From Daphnia pulex (Eukaryota > Arthropoda > Branchiopoda > Diplostraca > Daphniidae), in the NCBI RefSeq assembly GCF_021134715.1, contig NC_060027.1, positions 4,712,001-4,776,000 on the forward strand: a stretch of DNA of 64,000 nt. Reading direction: 5' to 3'. Below the pieces are notes generated by a model that searched no databases, was not told the origin of the DNA, and saw nothing but the letters and a program-made list of their open reading frames with translations. Each line of letters opens with the position of its first letter. The first letter of the stretch is position 1. Position numbers and translations under genes: made by a program. Below, piece after piece: positions 38,566 through 50,521 of the stretch.

Positions 38566-40144
38566 CGTCAGAACCTTCTCAGAGCAGCTGTTTCTTATGG
38601 GATCTTGTTATAATATTATAACTTATATGCTTGACTTCTACACAAGAGAGAGAAATTTATTGTCATTTATCTTCGGATGCTGGATGCCTTTATTTTTCAC
38701 AACTTAGTAATCAATTAGAAAATATACAGTAGCACAACTATTTTTTTAAAAACTCCCACACATATATTTACCTCTTTTAGCTATAATATGGGGACAACAG
38801 AGGATGTAATCTGAAGTTAAACGTGCATTTTAACTAATGAAATTATCAAACCTTATCAAACTGTACAGCTGAAAACATGAAAGCTGATACCAGCGACACC
38901 TCTTCAGGCTAGCCGAGACGATGGAAAAATGAGCAAACAAATATATATATATCCTAGGTACTAGTCGTGTTCCCGCGTTTGCTTGACAACCAAAATTTGT
39001 ACCTGGCAGCGGATTACATATTGTTTGTCATATTTCTATCTGATTTTACTTCAAACTTCTATTTTTCGATCAGATTTGTCAGCTTCGTCCTTTATCAAAA
39101 AAACAAAACAACGGGAAACTTTGAAGGTTGAACAAGACTGCAACGGATATTTCATCTGAGAAAGTTATATGCTGTTTACCACAGTAAAAAAAATTCGGCA
39201 TTCACACAGCTGCAGTAATTCGCATAGTTTTGCCTCTGCTCTCAACGATCTGAGTTCCTATTGGATATTCGTCGTTATCTATTCATGTGTTTTACTCTTC
39301 CCATTCTTCCACGGTTTTGCTCCTTTTGCTCAACAATTCCGCCGTGTAGCGTGGGGGTGGGACAGTACATTATGGACTTGAATCATTGAGTAATCTGGCA
39401 ATGCTGCTATACAGTATGTACCCGTTTTTGTCGTGGAAAACTTCATGGCAACGAAAATTGTCGTGCGGAATGCAATCGGTTTCAAACAGTCACTCTATTG
39501 AGCTATTCCCCAGCTATTCCATCTCCCACCATTAAAAAAACAAAATCGCGGGGAAACATTGAAGGTTAAACAAATGTTCAATAGACATGCTATTGCTAAC
39601 AGTCAAGTCATATGCGCCAGGCATCACACTGAATGCATATCTTTGGAAATTCTGCGTTTACCGCATAATTTTGGTTGGTTCGATTATTCTTAACGTAATT
39701 TAAGCTAGTATTGACAAAAAAAAAATAACAATGCGCACAAGGGATTTATTCTATAAATCGTGGGGCAATATAGTTATATTGACATGCGATATACAATACT
39801 AAATAGTTCGTAGCTCTACGACTGCGTGTGACGTAATTATCTTTATCGATATCAACTTTATGAGGTTGCCCAACTGCCTGACAAGAGGCAACAAAACGGT
39901 TAAGAAGATGTGTCTTCATTGACGATCAGACTGTCAGACGCCAGTGATTTCTGATTTGTTTGTCTGACTGATTTTAATTCAGATCTAATCAGATGCGGTT
40001 GCGCCGGATTTTCGGGGTCGAGCTATAAAACTTCTATATATAGTGAAGCGCGGAACAGCATATTAACGTGCAATATAGAATACTAAATCAAGCGTACTAA
40101 TAGATCTTAAAATGTCTTTCTTATCAGTTAACTAAAAAATATTT
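38566..40144. other. Gene-free stretch with degraded repeats
   Basis: This is upstream of the receptor gene. I see no exon. Two related but diverged repeat copies lie near 39,078-39,190 and 39,540-39,670, sharing a GAAAC-TTGAAGGTT block and a following TATATGC or TCATATGC block. A third relative lies near 56,340-56,480. Confidence 0.4.
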
Positions 40145-40262
40145 GTCAGAAGTGGGATTTGAACCCACGCCTTCTATCGAAGACCAGAATTCCAATCACC
40201 AGGATTTATCCTAGTAAGCTTCCGCTTGAGTCTGGCGCCTTAGACCGCTCGGCCATCCTGAC
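40145..40262 (-). tRNA. tRNA-Leu (CAA) with a 35-base intron
   Basis: The reverse strand folds as a tRNA. It has a seven-pair acceptor stem (GTCAGGA with TTCTGAC, including G-U), an A box TGGCCGAGCGG, an anticodon stem CCAGA/TCTGG, a class II variable arm and a B box GGTTCAAATCC. The anticodon CAA is followed by G37 and then an intron at 40190-40224, so the mature RNA is about 83 nt before CCA. Intron-containing tRNA-Leu(CAA) is common in animals. A T-run downstream on the same strand (near 40,135) can terminate RNA polymerase III. The exons are identical to those of the copy at 50405-50521. Confidence 0.95.
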
Positions 40263-40567
40263 ATATCTTGAACCCACCGGCCTGCTAATGTATCATAAGT
40301 CAACATATCTCGTGACAAGTTATGGAACCGATTTTCCATACGCATTTCTGTGTGATATCCTGTTGATATCCGCCCGTTCCCGCCTGGATTACATAATTCA
40401 CAAACCATCACGTTGTAAATGGACTTCGATGGCCGATTGGTGAACGTGTTTCAGGGTATAACTACGTATTGTGTCATTCGTCGATGGAATAAGGTTTTCC
40501 AATCGTATTGTTGAAATTAAAATGAATTAAAGAAGAATAGAGCAGCGATACAATTTTAGGGTCGTAC

Positions 40568-40945
40568 TCGAATATTTTTAGTCGATCCGCTTCCGGTTGG
40601 CCGTTAAAGAGTGGTTTCCGGCGGTAAATTTCAACAAAGATGAATCCGCACGACCAAATAATGTCGACTGGTCTGAGTTAGGTAGCCGTCACTTCCGGCG
40701 ATCGATACCATAACACCATGCACCATCTGTGAAAGTCAACGACGTCACACCATTTCTTCGCACAAAATAAGCAAATTAAAAGAATATTAATTATCACCTA
40801 CCAACGAAGTGAAGTTGAACTAGGATCATGTTAAAGTTGTAAATGTGAGCCAGGATAACGACGTAACACTGTAGAAATTATGTTCTTACTAGAATATTTT
40901 TGAAAGTTCATCCGCTTCCAATTGGCCGCCAAATTTGCCAAACTA
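40568..40945 (-). pseudogene. Degraded CDK4/6-like kinase fragments
   Basis: Read on the reverse strand, 40568-40729 encodes MVLWYRSPEVTAT, a stop, then [20 protein letters not shown] and [12 protein letters not shown]. This matches the activation-segment end and helix F/G region of CDK4/6 kinases (LWYRAPE, then VDMWSVGCIFAE). Upstream, 40800-40860 encodes LAHIYNFNMIL, resembling the DFGLA..Y segment. A separate piece at 40891-40940 repeats the GQLEADELSKIF segment out of order. With an in-frame stop, lost APE and DxWSxG residues and shuffled pieces, this cannot encode a kinase. It reads as the remains of a gene copy. Confidence 0.65.
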
Positions 40946-42328
40946 CAAAATACTGAAATAAGTCTTTCCCGCATTTGTGTGATGCCCCTTACTCTAATCA
41001 TTCAAAACAAAAAACAAAAAAGGGAGGAAGAATTTTTTCTCTAAATCCAGATACCAAAGCAATTTTCTCAAACCAATCAAGTGAATCTTCGTGACAAAAC
41101 AAAATGGGAGAGAGAAAGAACGCAATTATTTGAATTCAAAAAAGAAAATGGGAGACGCAAAAAATATTTAAAAGAAATACTTATTCCAAACGATGTTGGA
41201 TAAAAGGGTGAAACCTACAGCGGTTCACTAGGGGAAAATTCAAACTTCTATATGCAAGCCGAAACGGAAAGGCGGAAACCTTCGGAGAAATGATTTGTGT
41301 GGTGTAGCAGACGATGGCCATAAAAATAAAACAAAACGTCGCTGTTTGTTTCGATTAACCGGTGTTAGTCGGTTAACCGATATTTCATCATAACTATTGT
41401 GAGTTATTTGCTAACCTGTTAAAAAACTCCTTTTAGCTTTTCACATGTAGATAGAGTAATGAGCACATTCATACACATACAAATAAAAAACCTGATTTTA
41501 ACAGAGCTTAGCGCAGACACTTGAAAGAGCCGTCACAAAACGAAACATCTTGCTTCAAAAAAAAAAAATAATAATAATAATAATTGCTTTAATTTTTGAA
41601 AATGAATGAGGAGGGTTGCCCTTAGAACATCCTCCATCTATCTGAGCCTTGGTAAATGCTGCATTAAATACACTTAATGCAGGAGATTGAGGATGAGATG
41701 TAAAGTTTTCGTTTTCTAAAATCTATTTTTACAGCTAACCAGCAGGTGACTGGAGCCCTGGAGGGCGGAGGCTGCTCCCTCAACCGCATACAACAAAATA
41801 TTTTATTCGAGTTAGTTCTCCCAATTCAAACAAAAATTACCTTTCTGACAATAATGCGCTAATCTCTGGAAAATCGGCGAAGTTTCATGAGATGCCCGAT
41901 AAGATTCCCGATAAGTTTTGAAGCGTGGCATTAAATCATGTGGAAAGTAAACCCATCAAAAAATGTTGTTGTTTAAGAGTGAACCATTTTTACTTTTGTT
42001 TGAGTTATTTAATTAAATAAAGGAAGGCGAAAGGCCGAATTATAAAAGAAGAAAAGAGTGAATTTATTCTTAGTTATCTGTGTCACCATTCACAATGATC
42101 GCATCGATCACATCTTCCATGGTTACGAAATCAGAACTCAACTAAACAAAACAAAAAAAAACCAAACATCTAGCACACAGTACAGAAATCAAAAATTTCG
42201 TTTCCCCATCACAAGCAATCAATCCGAATTAATCATCACTATTCATTCCATGATTGAGTATACATTATCACGTTTCAATAGCATACGTATCATCAAGAAA
42301 TTATAAATCGAATGGACTCGGTATCACC
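40946..42328. other. Gene-free stretch downstream of the VLIG-like gene
   Basis: The sequence is mostly AT-rich. It includes an (AAT)n tract at about 41,568-41,583. A GC-richer exon-like patch at about 41,737-41,815 follows an acceptor (tttttacag) and reads NQQVTGALEGGGCSLNRIQQ, which I do not recognise. No larger gene model can be built. Confidence 0.35.
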
Positions 42329-45300
42329 TCAGTTTTGTAGTTCTCTCGTGAGTTGATCCTTAACGGTGGCCAGATCGCGGAAAAAACTTGAAGGAATATC
42401 AGCGCAAGGTTTCACTTTGTACTTTTTGGCAAGGTCTTCATTGTGAGTAGCAAGAATATATTCTCGAACTGGTAACTCTTCGTTGATCCGAGGATTTTTC
42501 CATCCAGGGAAGACCTTGTCGAAGTTTCGGTATTTATGAATTTGCTGGTCGTTTTCGTGAATACGGAATGTGGCATCACATTCGTACGACTGACTGCACG
42601 TTTCAGAATACAATGTACGGCTTTTGCTGCAATGAATTCCGGCGACTCCTGCTGGTTGATGGATCGCATCATGTGGTCTGAGATTCGTGTCATGATCGGC
42701 AGTCTCGATGCATAAACTCCCACACATCCTACAACTTGCACCACAACGCGGAAGGGCCGCAGGATCATTCAAGGCCTTCATGTTTTTGACAACTTGCGGG
42801 TTCAGTTCCTTGGCGAAATCTTGCTGATTGTTGGGAGATTTTGTATCATTCAGAATTTGCATCAAACTGCTAAGACACATCTTTTGAAACTCCATCTTGC
42901 CTTCACTGTCACAGTCCTCATATTCCCCAGTGCAATCGATTAAAAATGCATAGGCTAGATGTTCACTCTGCAGGTAGCCGTTTAAAAACTCGTTCCGAAG
43001 TTCGTCAACAAACATCTGAGCCCTACCTTTTACTACGTTTGTAGCAAGGGCGGCGTTTGTGATCGCTTGCTTCAGATGATTTATAAAAGTTGGCCATTCT
43101 TCATCCACTCCGGGAACTTTTTGAGCAATAAGTTGCCCAAGCACCACATCGTACAAAGGTTTTGGTTTCTTAATAAACTCGAGCACCTCAGAAATTTTCT
43201 TCTTTTCCAGTAAATCAACCAGGTGGAGATCCAAATGCTTGTGCATGAATCTGGCGTCTTGCAACCATCGTTCGTTACGAATCCGGTTCGAAGTTTTCTT
43301 GACCATTTCTTTTTCAAAAGCTAAAAAAAAAAAGAGAATACAACAAAATTACAAGCCATAATACAATTAAATAACTACAACCATCAACAACATTACCAGA
43401 AATGACGACCGTCTCCAATGCGCTGGCCAAGGTTGCGGCAAACAGCTTAGTCTTGTCCACGCCCCTGGAAACCATCATGAAGTAATGGTGCAAATCCGCT
43501 TTGACTGTCCTCTGCTGCAGTTTGGCAAATACAGAATTTTCTTCTTCCCATCTTTTTTCGATTTGTTGCATCAGATCGATAATTAGAACTTGGCCGTAGG
43601 TATGCATCAGATGAACTTCAGAGTTTAAGGAAACATTGTGTTCAGTGATTGCTGCATCCACATCACAGATGGCATTTGAAATCACGCTATCATCGTAACG
43701 TAATTTTCCAGACACGATTCCATTGACTATCAAGCGAATTCTATCAAGACAAGAATCGATGACATTTTGGTGGCATTTCTTCCCCAACACCTTTGAATAC
43801 AACATGTCGAAATATTTCTTCGTGTTCCACAAAAACGACGGATTGGAGTTGGAAGAAAGATCCTTTTCTTGGTAATTCTCACAATAAGCAAGGTCTGCAG
43901 TCGGGTTTATTTCAATCTGCCTTTTCTTGATCAAGTTACTGTTCTGATAAACCTTTACAATTTCAGCAGGGATATCTTTCGGGGGAAATTCTTGACGAGC
44001 CTCAATCAAAATGTTGTCAAATATATCTTCAAATATCTGATTTCTTTCGTCATTTTGGCCCGCTTGCATGTCCAATTTAAAGAGTTCGTTAATTCTCTGG
44101 CGCATCTTTTTCTTGTAACTTTCGACGTGGTGTTCGTAATTAAACAAAGTTATGAAACTCGTCCTCAAACTGAAGACCCAATTCCGGGCTTGATCTTTCT
44201 TGTTCATCTTCCAGAGTTCTTGAAATTGAAGACACCACTTTTCTCGGCCTTTTTCTGTCACAATCTCCTTCATTTCGCGGTCCAAACTTTGCTCAATTTC
44301 GGACATTTCTTCGCGTAATTTTGCTTCAAACGATGACATTCGACTTTCGTTGGTAATTTCGTTTTCTTTCCACTCCGACGTTGACCCAATCGTTCCACCT
44401 TTTTCTTCGATCATTAGCTTCGTGATACTGTCAAAGGAATCTTGATAGGCTTCAGCTAATTTTCTCTCAATCGTCTTGTACTCGAAATCCAATTTGTCAA
44501 AAGTGGTGCATTCAACAATAGAGGCAAAGTTGAAGGTGAAATCGGCCGAGCAGATGCATTTCCATACTTCTTTTATATAGCTTGAAAATTCGTCAATCGA
44601 CTTACTTCTCCAGATGGTTCCATCCTCACGGCGATGAGTCACTCGTCGATGGATGTGCTCCCGGAACTCGACAAGAGCTTCACCGAAGGCTGGATCCGGA
44701 ACGTCTCCAGGTGGCTCAAACTCTTTTTTCACGTTGCCGAGGATGCAGACGTCACTACCGGATGCGTTTGACGTGTCAAGATTGAAGCTCCTGAACGGAC
44801 TGCTCTCCGACTTGAGGTGGGCCGAATTCCCGATCAACTTTTGCACTTGGCTAAAAGATTCATGGAGGGACGTTCCTAGAGTTTGAACGATGCTGTTCAA
44901 CTTGTCCTTTTGGCTCGTGTCAATCCTGTTGTAAATGAAAAACATCCTGGAGCTCAGTCGGCCGCCATTCTCTTCGGCCAGTTTCGATCCTTGGTAGGCC
45001 ATCAACACGACAGGAAGGATTTCTTTGATGGCAGCATCATTTTCACCTGGAGTGACGACAATTGTAGCGTCCGCCAGTAAAATACTAAGTGTAGCCATCT
45101 GATTGTCGCGTTTTTCGCTGCCTGGAAGACTGTGATGTTCGGGGGATCGAGTTCCCTCCGTGTCCAGCAATAAAATGAAGTCATATTCGGAACGGCCCTC
45201 GACTGCCAGCAGCTGCATGTTGACTCCCCGGGTGCACTGTCCGACACTCGTTCTCATGTGAACACCAAACATCGTGTTGAGCAACGTCGACTTGCCACTG

Positions 45301-47428
45301 CTCTGGACGCCCATGACGGACAGGACAAAGATGCGCTCCCGTTTCAAGTTTCCAACCAGCATTTTGAGTTCACGCAAAACTTCATTCACCCAATCAAGAT
45401 GGATCATGTTGGAGTCGCCATCAAGAAGCTCCAGACAGAATCCATCGAGTAAGTGCTGAGCGGCCAGACGAGGAATGTTCTTGATTGTCGCTGACCGGCT
45501 TGCTGGTTCCATGGCGGTGTACAAATGACTCAGTTCTCTCCACAGGTGTTCGATGTTCAGTACGCTCTCGATCAGTTCACTTTTAGCCGAATCAAGTTCA
45601 TCTTGCGCTGATTTCAATTCTCCTTTTCTAATTTCATCGTTGCTAAGCTTCGGGCTGTTTGATTGCTTTTCGACATACGATGAGTACATGTCTTTAACCT
45701 TCAGCAATAGAGGCTCAAGTTCTACTTTACCACGTTCGGCTAGAACTTTTTCGAGTACACGGATAGACAGAACACGAGAACTTGAATCTTCGTCTGCTAA
45801 CAGATTGAGAAAGAGCTGAAGTAATGGATGTTTTTGAACATCGCGGGCATCAGCTCGGCGCAATTCTTTACATTTCTTGATCTCTGCTTCTTCTTCTTGA
45901 AACTTTTCTTCGTTCAGGCGTTGCTCCAGTTTAGCTTGCTCGTGTTTTGCCTGCTGCTTATAGTTCTTCTGTAAAAGGAAATTGTTTTTCTTTATTTCTC
46001 CCAAGTTCACAGCTGATTCAGCGATTTTCCGTTCGATTTCTGTCGGTGCCACGCACTCCAGCGCGCTGAATCCATCGTCCAACAAAATAGGAATTTGGTA
46101 CAAACTCAGTCGTTCTTTAGAATAAGACTGGGACTGTGTTTCAACATTTTCCATTGCCATATTGACCACTTTTCTGATCATGGTAAGAGTTTTTCCAGCG
46201 AGCTTTCCGTTGATGTGAAACTGCTGGAAACCGCCTAGCTCCGTCTTTTTGCAGAAAGTTCCTCCTAACGAAGGTTTCCAAACACAGACAAATGGAAAGG
46301 CTAATGTCATATCTGACGAACTGCCGCTGGTCGATGTTTCTTCTTCTTTCTTGAGAAACGTCGGGCAGAAACTCTCCTCTTCGACAGTAGAATCTTCGAT
46401 TAATAAACAGTCAGCGAAGTGGTTCAGGAACGGCCACAACGATTTGAAATCCCCAATAACGTGGAGTACCAAAACCTGCTGACCTTTTTCCCGTCCAGGT
46501 CCACTCGGTAATACAAAACCATTTCCCATTTCAGCTATGGACATGTTTGATAAGTTACAGTCATTTGATAAATCATGGGAATGGACGCTCTCAACATGAA
46601 AGAGGTTCTTGAGGATCTCAGTAGTTTCACTCTCTTTCCGTTGGCGGCAGGAGATCACAGCAACACGCATCAGTGTCTTGTCTTCTCCTAAACGGATCCC
46701 GTCAGGCAAGGTAATGTGCCTCAATAGGCTTAAATAGTGCTTCTTGGAGTCCGGTAGAAATAAGGGAATAGCGATTCTCCGCTCAAGAAGTAGACGAAAA
46801 ATCTCTGCGGTTCCAGCTGCATCAAATTCGTTGATAAGCTGAAGTAAGGTCTCGTACATGTTGCTCGTTACTTCCTTATTTGAGACAAACGGGTAACTGC
46901 CAGCGCCACCAATTTCTCTCGAGGTTAGGAGATCGTCGAACTCGAAGCAATCGTCGGCCGTGACGCTATGTTTACCGGTTCCTATCTTGGAATGAAACGG
47001 CAGGCGCAGACGATGGCGCAAACAGGTCATTAGACTTAAAATCTTTTCTTCTGATTTGTCTAGGATTGTGTTCAATGGCCTGTCCACCAGTAACACAGCA
47101 TGGATTTTCTTCATCTTGCCAACGGACAGAAACATTTGTTGCACCTGCTGGTTCTTCTGCTCACTAATGTTTCTTATTTGCTGCAAAAGTGTAAAACAAC
47201 GATATTATATTTTAAAGTTTAAACTGATGAATTATATATTTTAAAAAATTATTTTGAATATATTGATTAGGCCTAAATTGCATGGACATTATAAAAACAT
47301 TCTAAATGAAATAATTTGATAATTATTACCTCAAATTTGTTTTGAGGTGCAACCTGTTCAATTTCTTGATCAAGAAATGAAGACGAGAACTTCCTCTTTC
47401 TCTCCAGAAACTTTTCATTTTCATCCAT
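42329..47428 (-). CDS. Very large inducible GTPase-like protein (VLIG/GVIN family)
   Basis: Three exons in transcript order (47428-47330, 47180-43397, 43320-42329) keep phase and give 1624 aa. The start ATG at 47428 gives MDENEKFLERKRK. Exon 2 is 3.8 kb long. A coiled coil with many Glu/Lys/Gln lies around residues 430-480. The G domain starts near residue 650: P-loop GVQSSGKST, then RTSVGQCTRG (G2), LLLDTEG (G3, about 706) and YNRID as a G4 candidate in place of N/TKxD. A long helical region follows. The C-terminus has a Cys/His-rich patch (RCGASCRMCGSLC...HQPAGVAGIHC) typical of VLIG C-termini and probably metal-binding. There is no signal peptide or membrane segment, so it is likely cytosolic. 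Vertebrate members are interferon-inducible and about 2,400 aa; this one is shorter. An immune role here is inference from the family only. Confidence 0.87.
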
Positions 47429-47811
47429 TTTATTTTAATTCACGTTGTGATAACAATCCAAACAGTAGAACCTATTATTATGGACCCAAAAGAAATTTTT
47501 TTTTCAGTCAACATAAGTTTAACAGAGAACCACATAAAACACTTATTCTAATAAATATTTAGCTTTTCTGTGTTCATCATGTCTTACTATTTCTATCCCT
47601 ATGAACAAATAGACTTTATATTGCCTCTAGATCGACAGATATTTGAATAAAACTAAGAAATAATTGTGTAAGTTTATAATTACCTTACGAAGATATGATA
47701 TCAGTGTGCCAAAGTTCTGCCAAGTGCCAACAACCAAAACAAAACCAGACCGACCAGACAAGACACCACAAGACTTTCGAGAAACGTTCAAACTACGTCA
47801 CTACGATTCTT
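47429..47811. other. Upstream region of the VLIG-like gene
   Basis: AT-rich sequence lies between the start codon and the foldback element. It should contain the promoter and 5'UTR, but I see no clear TATA + initiator pair. Confidence 0.4.
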
Positions 47812-47813
47812 TA

Positions 47814-50179
47814 TGGAATCCCAAAACCGCCACTTTTTCAATATAATAATGATTTTCAAAATATCATTATATAAAACAGAAAAGAATATATAAAAAACAA
47901 ATTCAACTGAAAAAAGTTTTATATAAAAACCAAAAAGAGTGTAATATAAAAAACAAAAAGTTGATATAAAAAGCAAAAAAAAGTCAATATAAAACCCCCA
48001 AAAAGTTCAGTGTATAATCCAAAAAAAGTTCAATATAAAAACGGCAGCCACCTAGCGGTCAAAATAATTACTTCATGCCACATCTCCACCCCCTTTATAG
48101 CCAGTTTGAATCCAGTAGTATACAAACGGGGATTTAATCACATAATTAAAAAACGAGCAAGCGCTTAAATAACGCTACTTAATGCAAATCGCTCTAAATT
48201 AACTTTTTGTATTTAATCCAAAGGAAAACGACTGCGCTGACTGGTTAGACGAGTAATGCGAGCCCTTTCGCTATTTCCGCTAGTCCTTTCGCTGTTTTCG
48301 GCGGATCATTATATACGTGAAAAATAATTCATTCAAATGTTTCACGCTAGATCTAGCGCTATCGAAGCGATCGTGGGACTAGCTATGTGTTTGCGATAAA
48401 CTTGCGCGTGATGCGCTATATTTAGCACAATTTATTTTATTGCATTATTTAGGAAACCCGCAAGCGTTTCGTTAATTTTAATAAAAAGTTACGAAAGGGA
48501 AAACGATTACGGCAAATGGACGAGACGGGACGAGAAGCGCGCGCCCGTACATCATATTAGCGCTTGTATTAGCTTTGTTGAAATAACTAGCAAAAATAAA
48601 TATTTAGCGCGAAAAATAATGAAGTCAATATATTTTGCGCTAGATCTGCGCTAAATATTTATTTCAGCAAATTATATGAGCGCTTCTTAATTTATGTAAT
48701 GAACTTAATCCGGCTATTTAGCGCATTGAGCGCAAGTTAATCTTAAGTTTATCATAAGCGAGTTTACGATTTCGCAGCGCTAAAACTATGACATTTTTTG
48801 CGCAGCGAAACAGCCTTAAACAGCGGACGGACGACGATAAGCGCTAGGACAAGCAAAATTACTCGTGATAAGCGCTGAAATAATGGAGCCAGTCGCGCAA
48901 TGGTTTTCTTTTCCTGAACCATTTAGTTAAATTAACGAAGCGCTTACGCGTTCCATAAAATGCTACGATGGAATGAATTGCGCTAAATAATTTAGCGCAT
49001 TGCGCGCAAGTAAATCGCAAATACATCACTAGCGCCATGCGCGTTTATTTAGCGCTAGATGTAGAGTGAAAATGTGTTTTAATTTTTTTTCGCATAATGA
49101 GCCGCTGAAAACAGCGGACGGACAACAACGCTAACCCAGCTTGAAGGACCAGCGATAAGCGCTCAAATTATTTAAGCGCAAGCCTATACGCCTAGCGCCG
49201 TTTTTTAATTAAAGATTAAATAAAATGCTCAAAATTTAGCATGTCGCGCGCAAGATGCGTATTATTTACAAAACGCGCATAACCCGTGCGCAGCGAGTCG
49301 CCTTATTAAACAGCGGACGGGCGACGATAAGCGCTACGACAAGCAAACTGACTCATGATAAGCGCTGAAATAATGGACGGGCACGTGCTACTCGTCCGGT
49401 CGCGCAATGGTTTTCTTTTCCGAAACCATTTACTTTAATTAACCAAGCGCTTGCGCGTTTCGTAAAAAAAATGAGATGCAATGAATTGCGCTAAATATAT
49501 ATTTAGCGCATCGCGTGTTAGTTTATCGCAAACAAATTGCCAGGACACGCGCGCTTAGATATAGCGCTAGATCTAGCGCAAAACATTTGAATGGATTATT
49601 TTTCGCTTATAATGAGCCGTCGAAAACAGCGGACGGGCGACAGCGCTAAAACAGCGGACGGACCAGCGATAACCGCTGGAAAAAACAGACGGGCTCGCGT
49701 TACTCCTCTGACCAGTCGCCGCAGTCAGCCGCAGTCGTTTTCCTTCGCATTAAATTTAAAAAATAATAATTTAAAGCGATGCGCATTAAGTAGCGTTATT
49801 TAAGCGCTTACTCGTTTTTTAATTATGTGATTAAATAAAATGCTCAAATATGCGCTTATCGCGCAAGAATCCCCGTTTGTACTACTGGATTCAAACTGGC
49901 TATAAAGGGGGTGGAGATGTGGCATGAAGTAATTATTTTGACCGCTAGGTGGCTGCCGTTTTTATATTGAACTTTTTTTGGATTATAGCCTACACTGAAC
50001 TTTTTGGGGGTTTTATATTGACTTTTTTTTGCTTTTTATATCAACTTTTTGTTTTTTATATTACACTCTTTTTGGTTTTTATATAATACTTTTTTCAGTT
50101 TTTATATTCTTTTCTGTTTTATCTATTGATATTTAAAAAAAAAAATGTATATTGAAAAAGTGGCGGTTTTGGGCTTCCA
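47814..50179. mobile_element. 2.37-kb non-coding foldback element with long inverted arms
   Basis: The ends are inverted copies. The left end begins TGGAATCCCAAAACCGCC and the right end finishes with its complement with one change. TA flanks both sides (47812-47813 and 50180-50181), consistent with a TA target duplication. The outer arms, roughly 47,814-48,265 and 49,690-50,179, match almost base for base over long blocks. They carry a row of short subterminal repeats built from AAAAAGTT and ATATAAAA. Inversion continues inward with lower identity, so almost the whole element can fold back. The core is packed with AGCGCT and GCGCTAAAT words. The right half contains two direct copies of a block of about 500 bases (from about 48,813 and 49,308). 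There is no transposase frame, so it is non-autonomous. The superfamily is unknown; the TA sites suggest a Tc1/mariner-type mover. Confidence 0.85.
48813..49640. repeat. Two direct copies of a ~500-base block inside the foldback element
   Basis: The text AAACAGCGGACGG(A/G)CGACGATA occurs at about 48,815 and 49,308. It is followed in each case by a matched series: GATAAGCGCTGAAATAATGGA, CGCGCAATGGTTTTCTTTTC, then AAGCGCTTxCGCG and ATAATGAGCCG. The offset is about 495-510 bases. The second copy carries an insertion (GGGCACGTGCTACTCGTC). Both are inverted relative to the left arm. Confidence 0.8.
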
Positions 50180-50404
50180 TATCTTGACGATTTTAACACC
50201 CAACCCCCACCCCAAGGGTATATCAGTATTTACTGTCAAAATGGGTGTGAGACTGAGAGCAAAAAGGAATGCATCCCGTTTTTTACGAAGGGGTTCTTCA
50301 ATATAAACTGTAGTATGAAAAACGTAGATTAAAGATAATACCTTTTTTTTATTTAAAAAATGACTTGCAAATATCCTTCTTGTAATTAGTCTAAAAAAGT
50401 ATCT

Positions 50405-50521
50405 GTCAGAAGTGGGATTTGAACCCACGCCTTCTATCGAAGACCAGAATTCCATTTGCCGGATTTAATCCAGTAAGCTTGCGCTTGAGTCTGGCGCCTT
50501 AGACCGCTCGGCCATCCTGAC
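50405..50521 (-). tRNA. tRNA-Leu (CAA) with a 34-base intron
   Basis: The two exon halves (50521-50484 and 50449-50405) are identical to those of the tRNA at 40145-40262. The intron at 50450-50483 differs in sequence and length. Anticodon CAA, A box, B box and acceptor stem are intact. A T-run on the same strand just downstream (near 50,395) can stop RNA polymerase III. It lies about 225 bases from the foldback element. Confidence 0.95.

Noticed and set aside
43314..43396. Extra hydrophobic C-terminal tail (...VLWLVILLYSLFFF) on the GTPase, suggesting a membrane anchor
   Set aside because: It is translation of an intron. A donor at 43396 (tctg|gtaatg) and an acceptor after 43320 join the frame to a 330-codon exon.
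48300..49800. CRISPR-like array because of regularly repeated words in the foldback element
   Set aside because: Spacing is irregular, repeats are short palindromes, two larger units are direct duplications, and the setting is eukaryotic.
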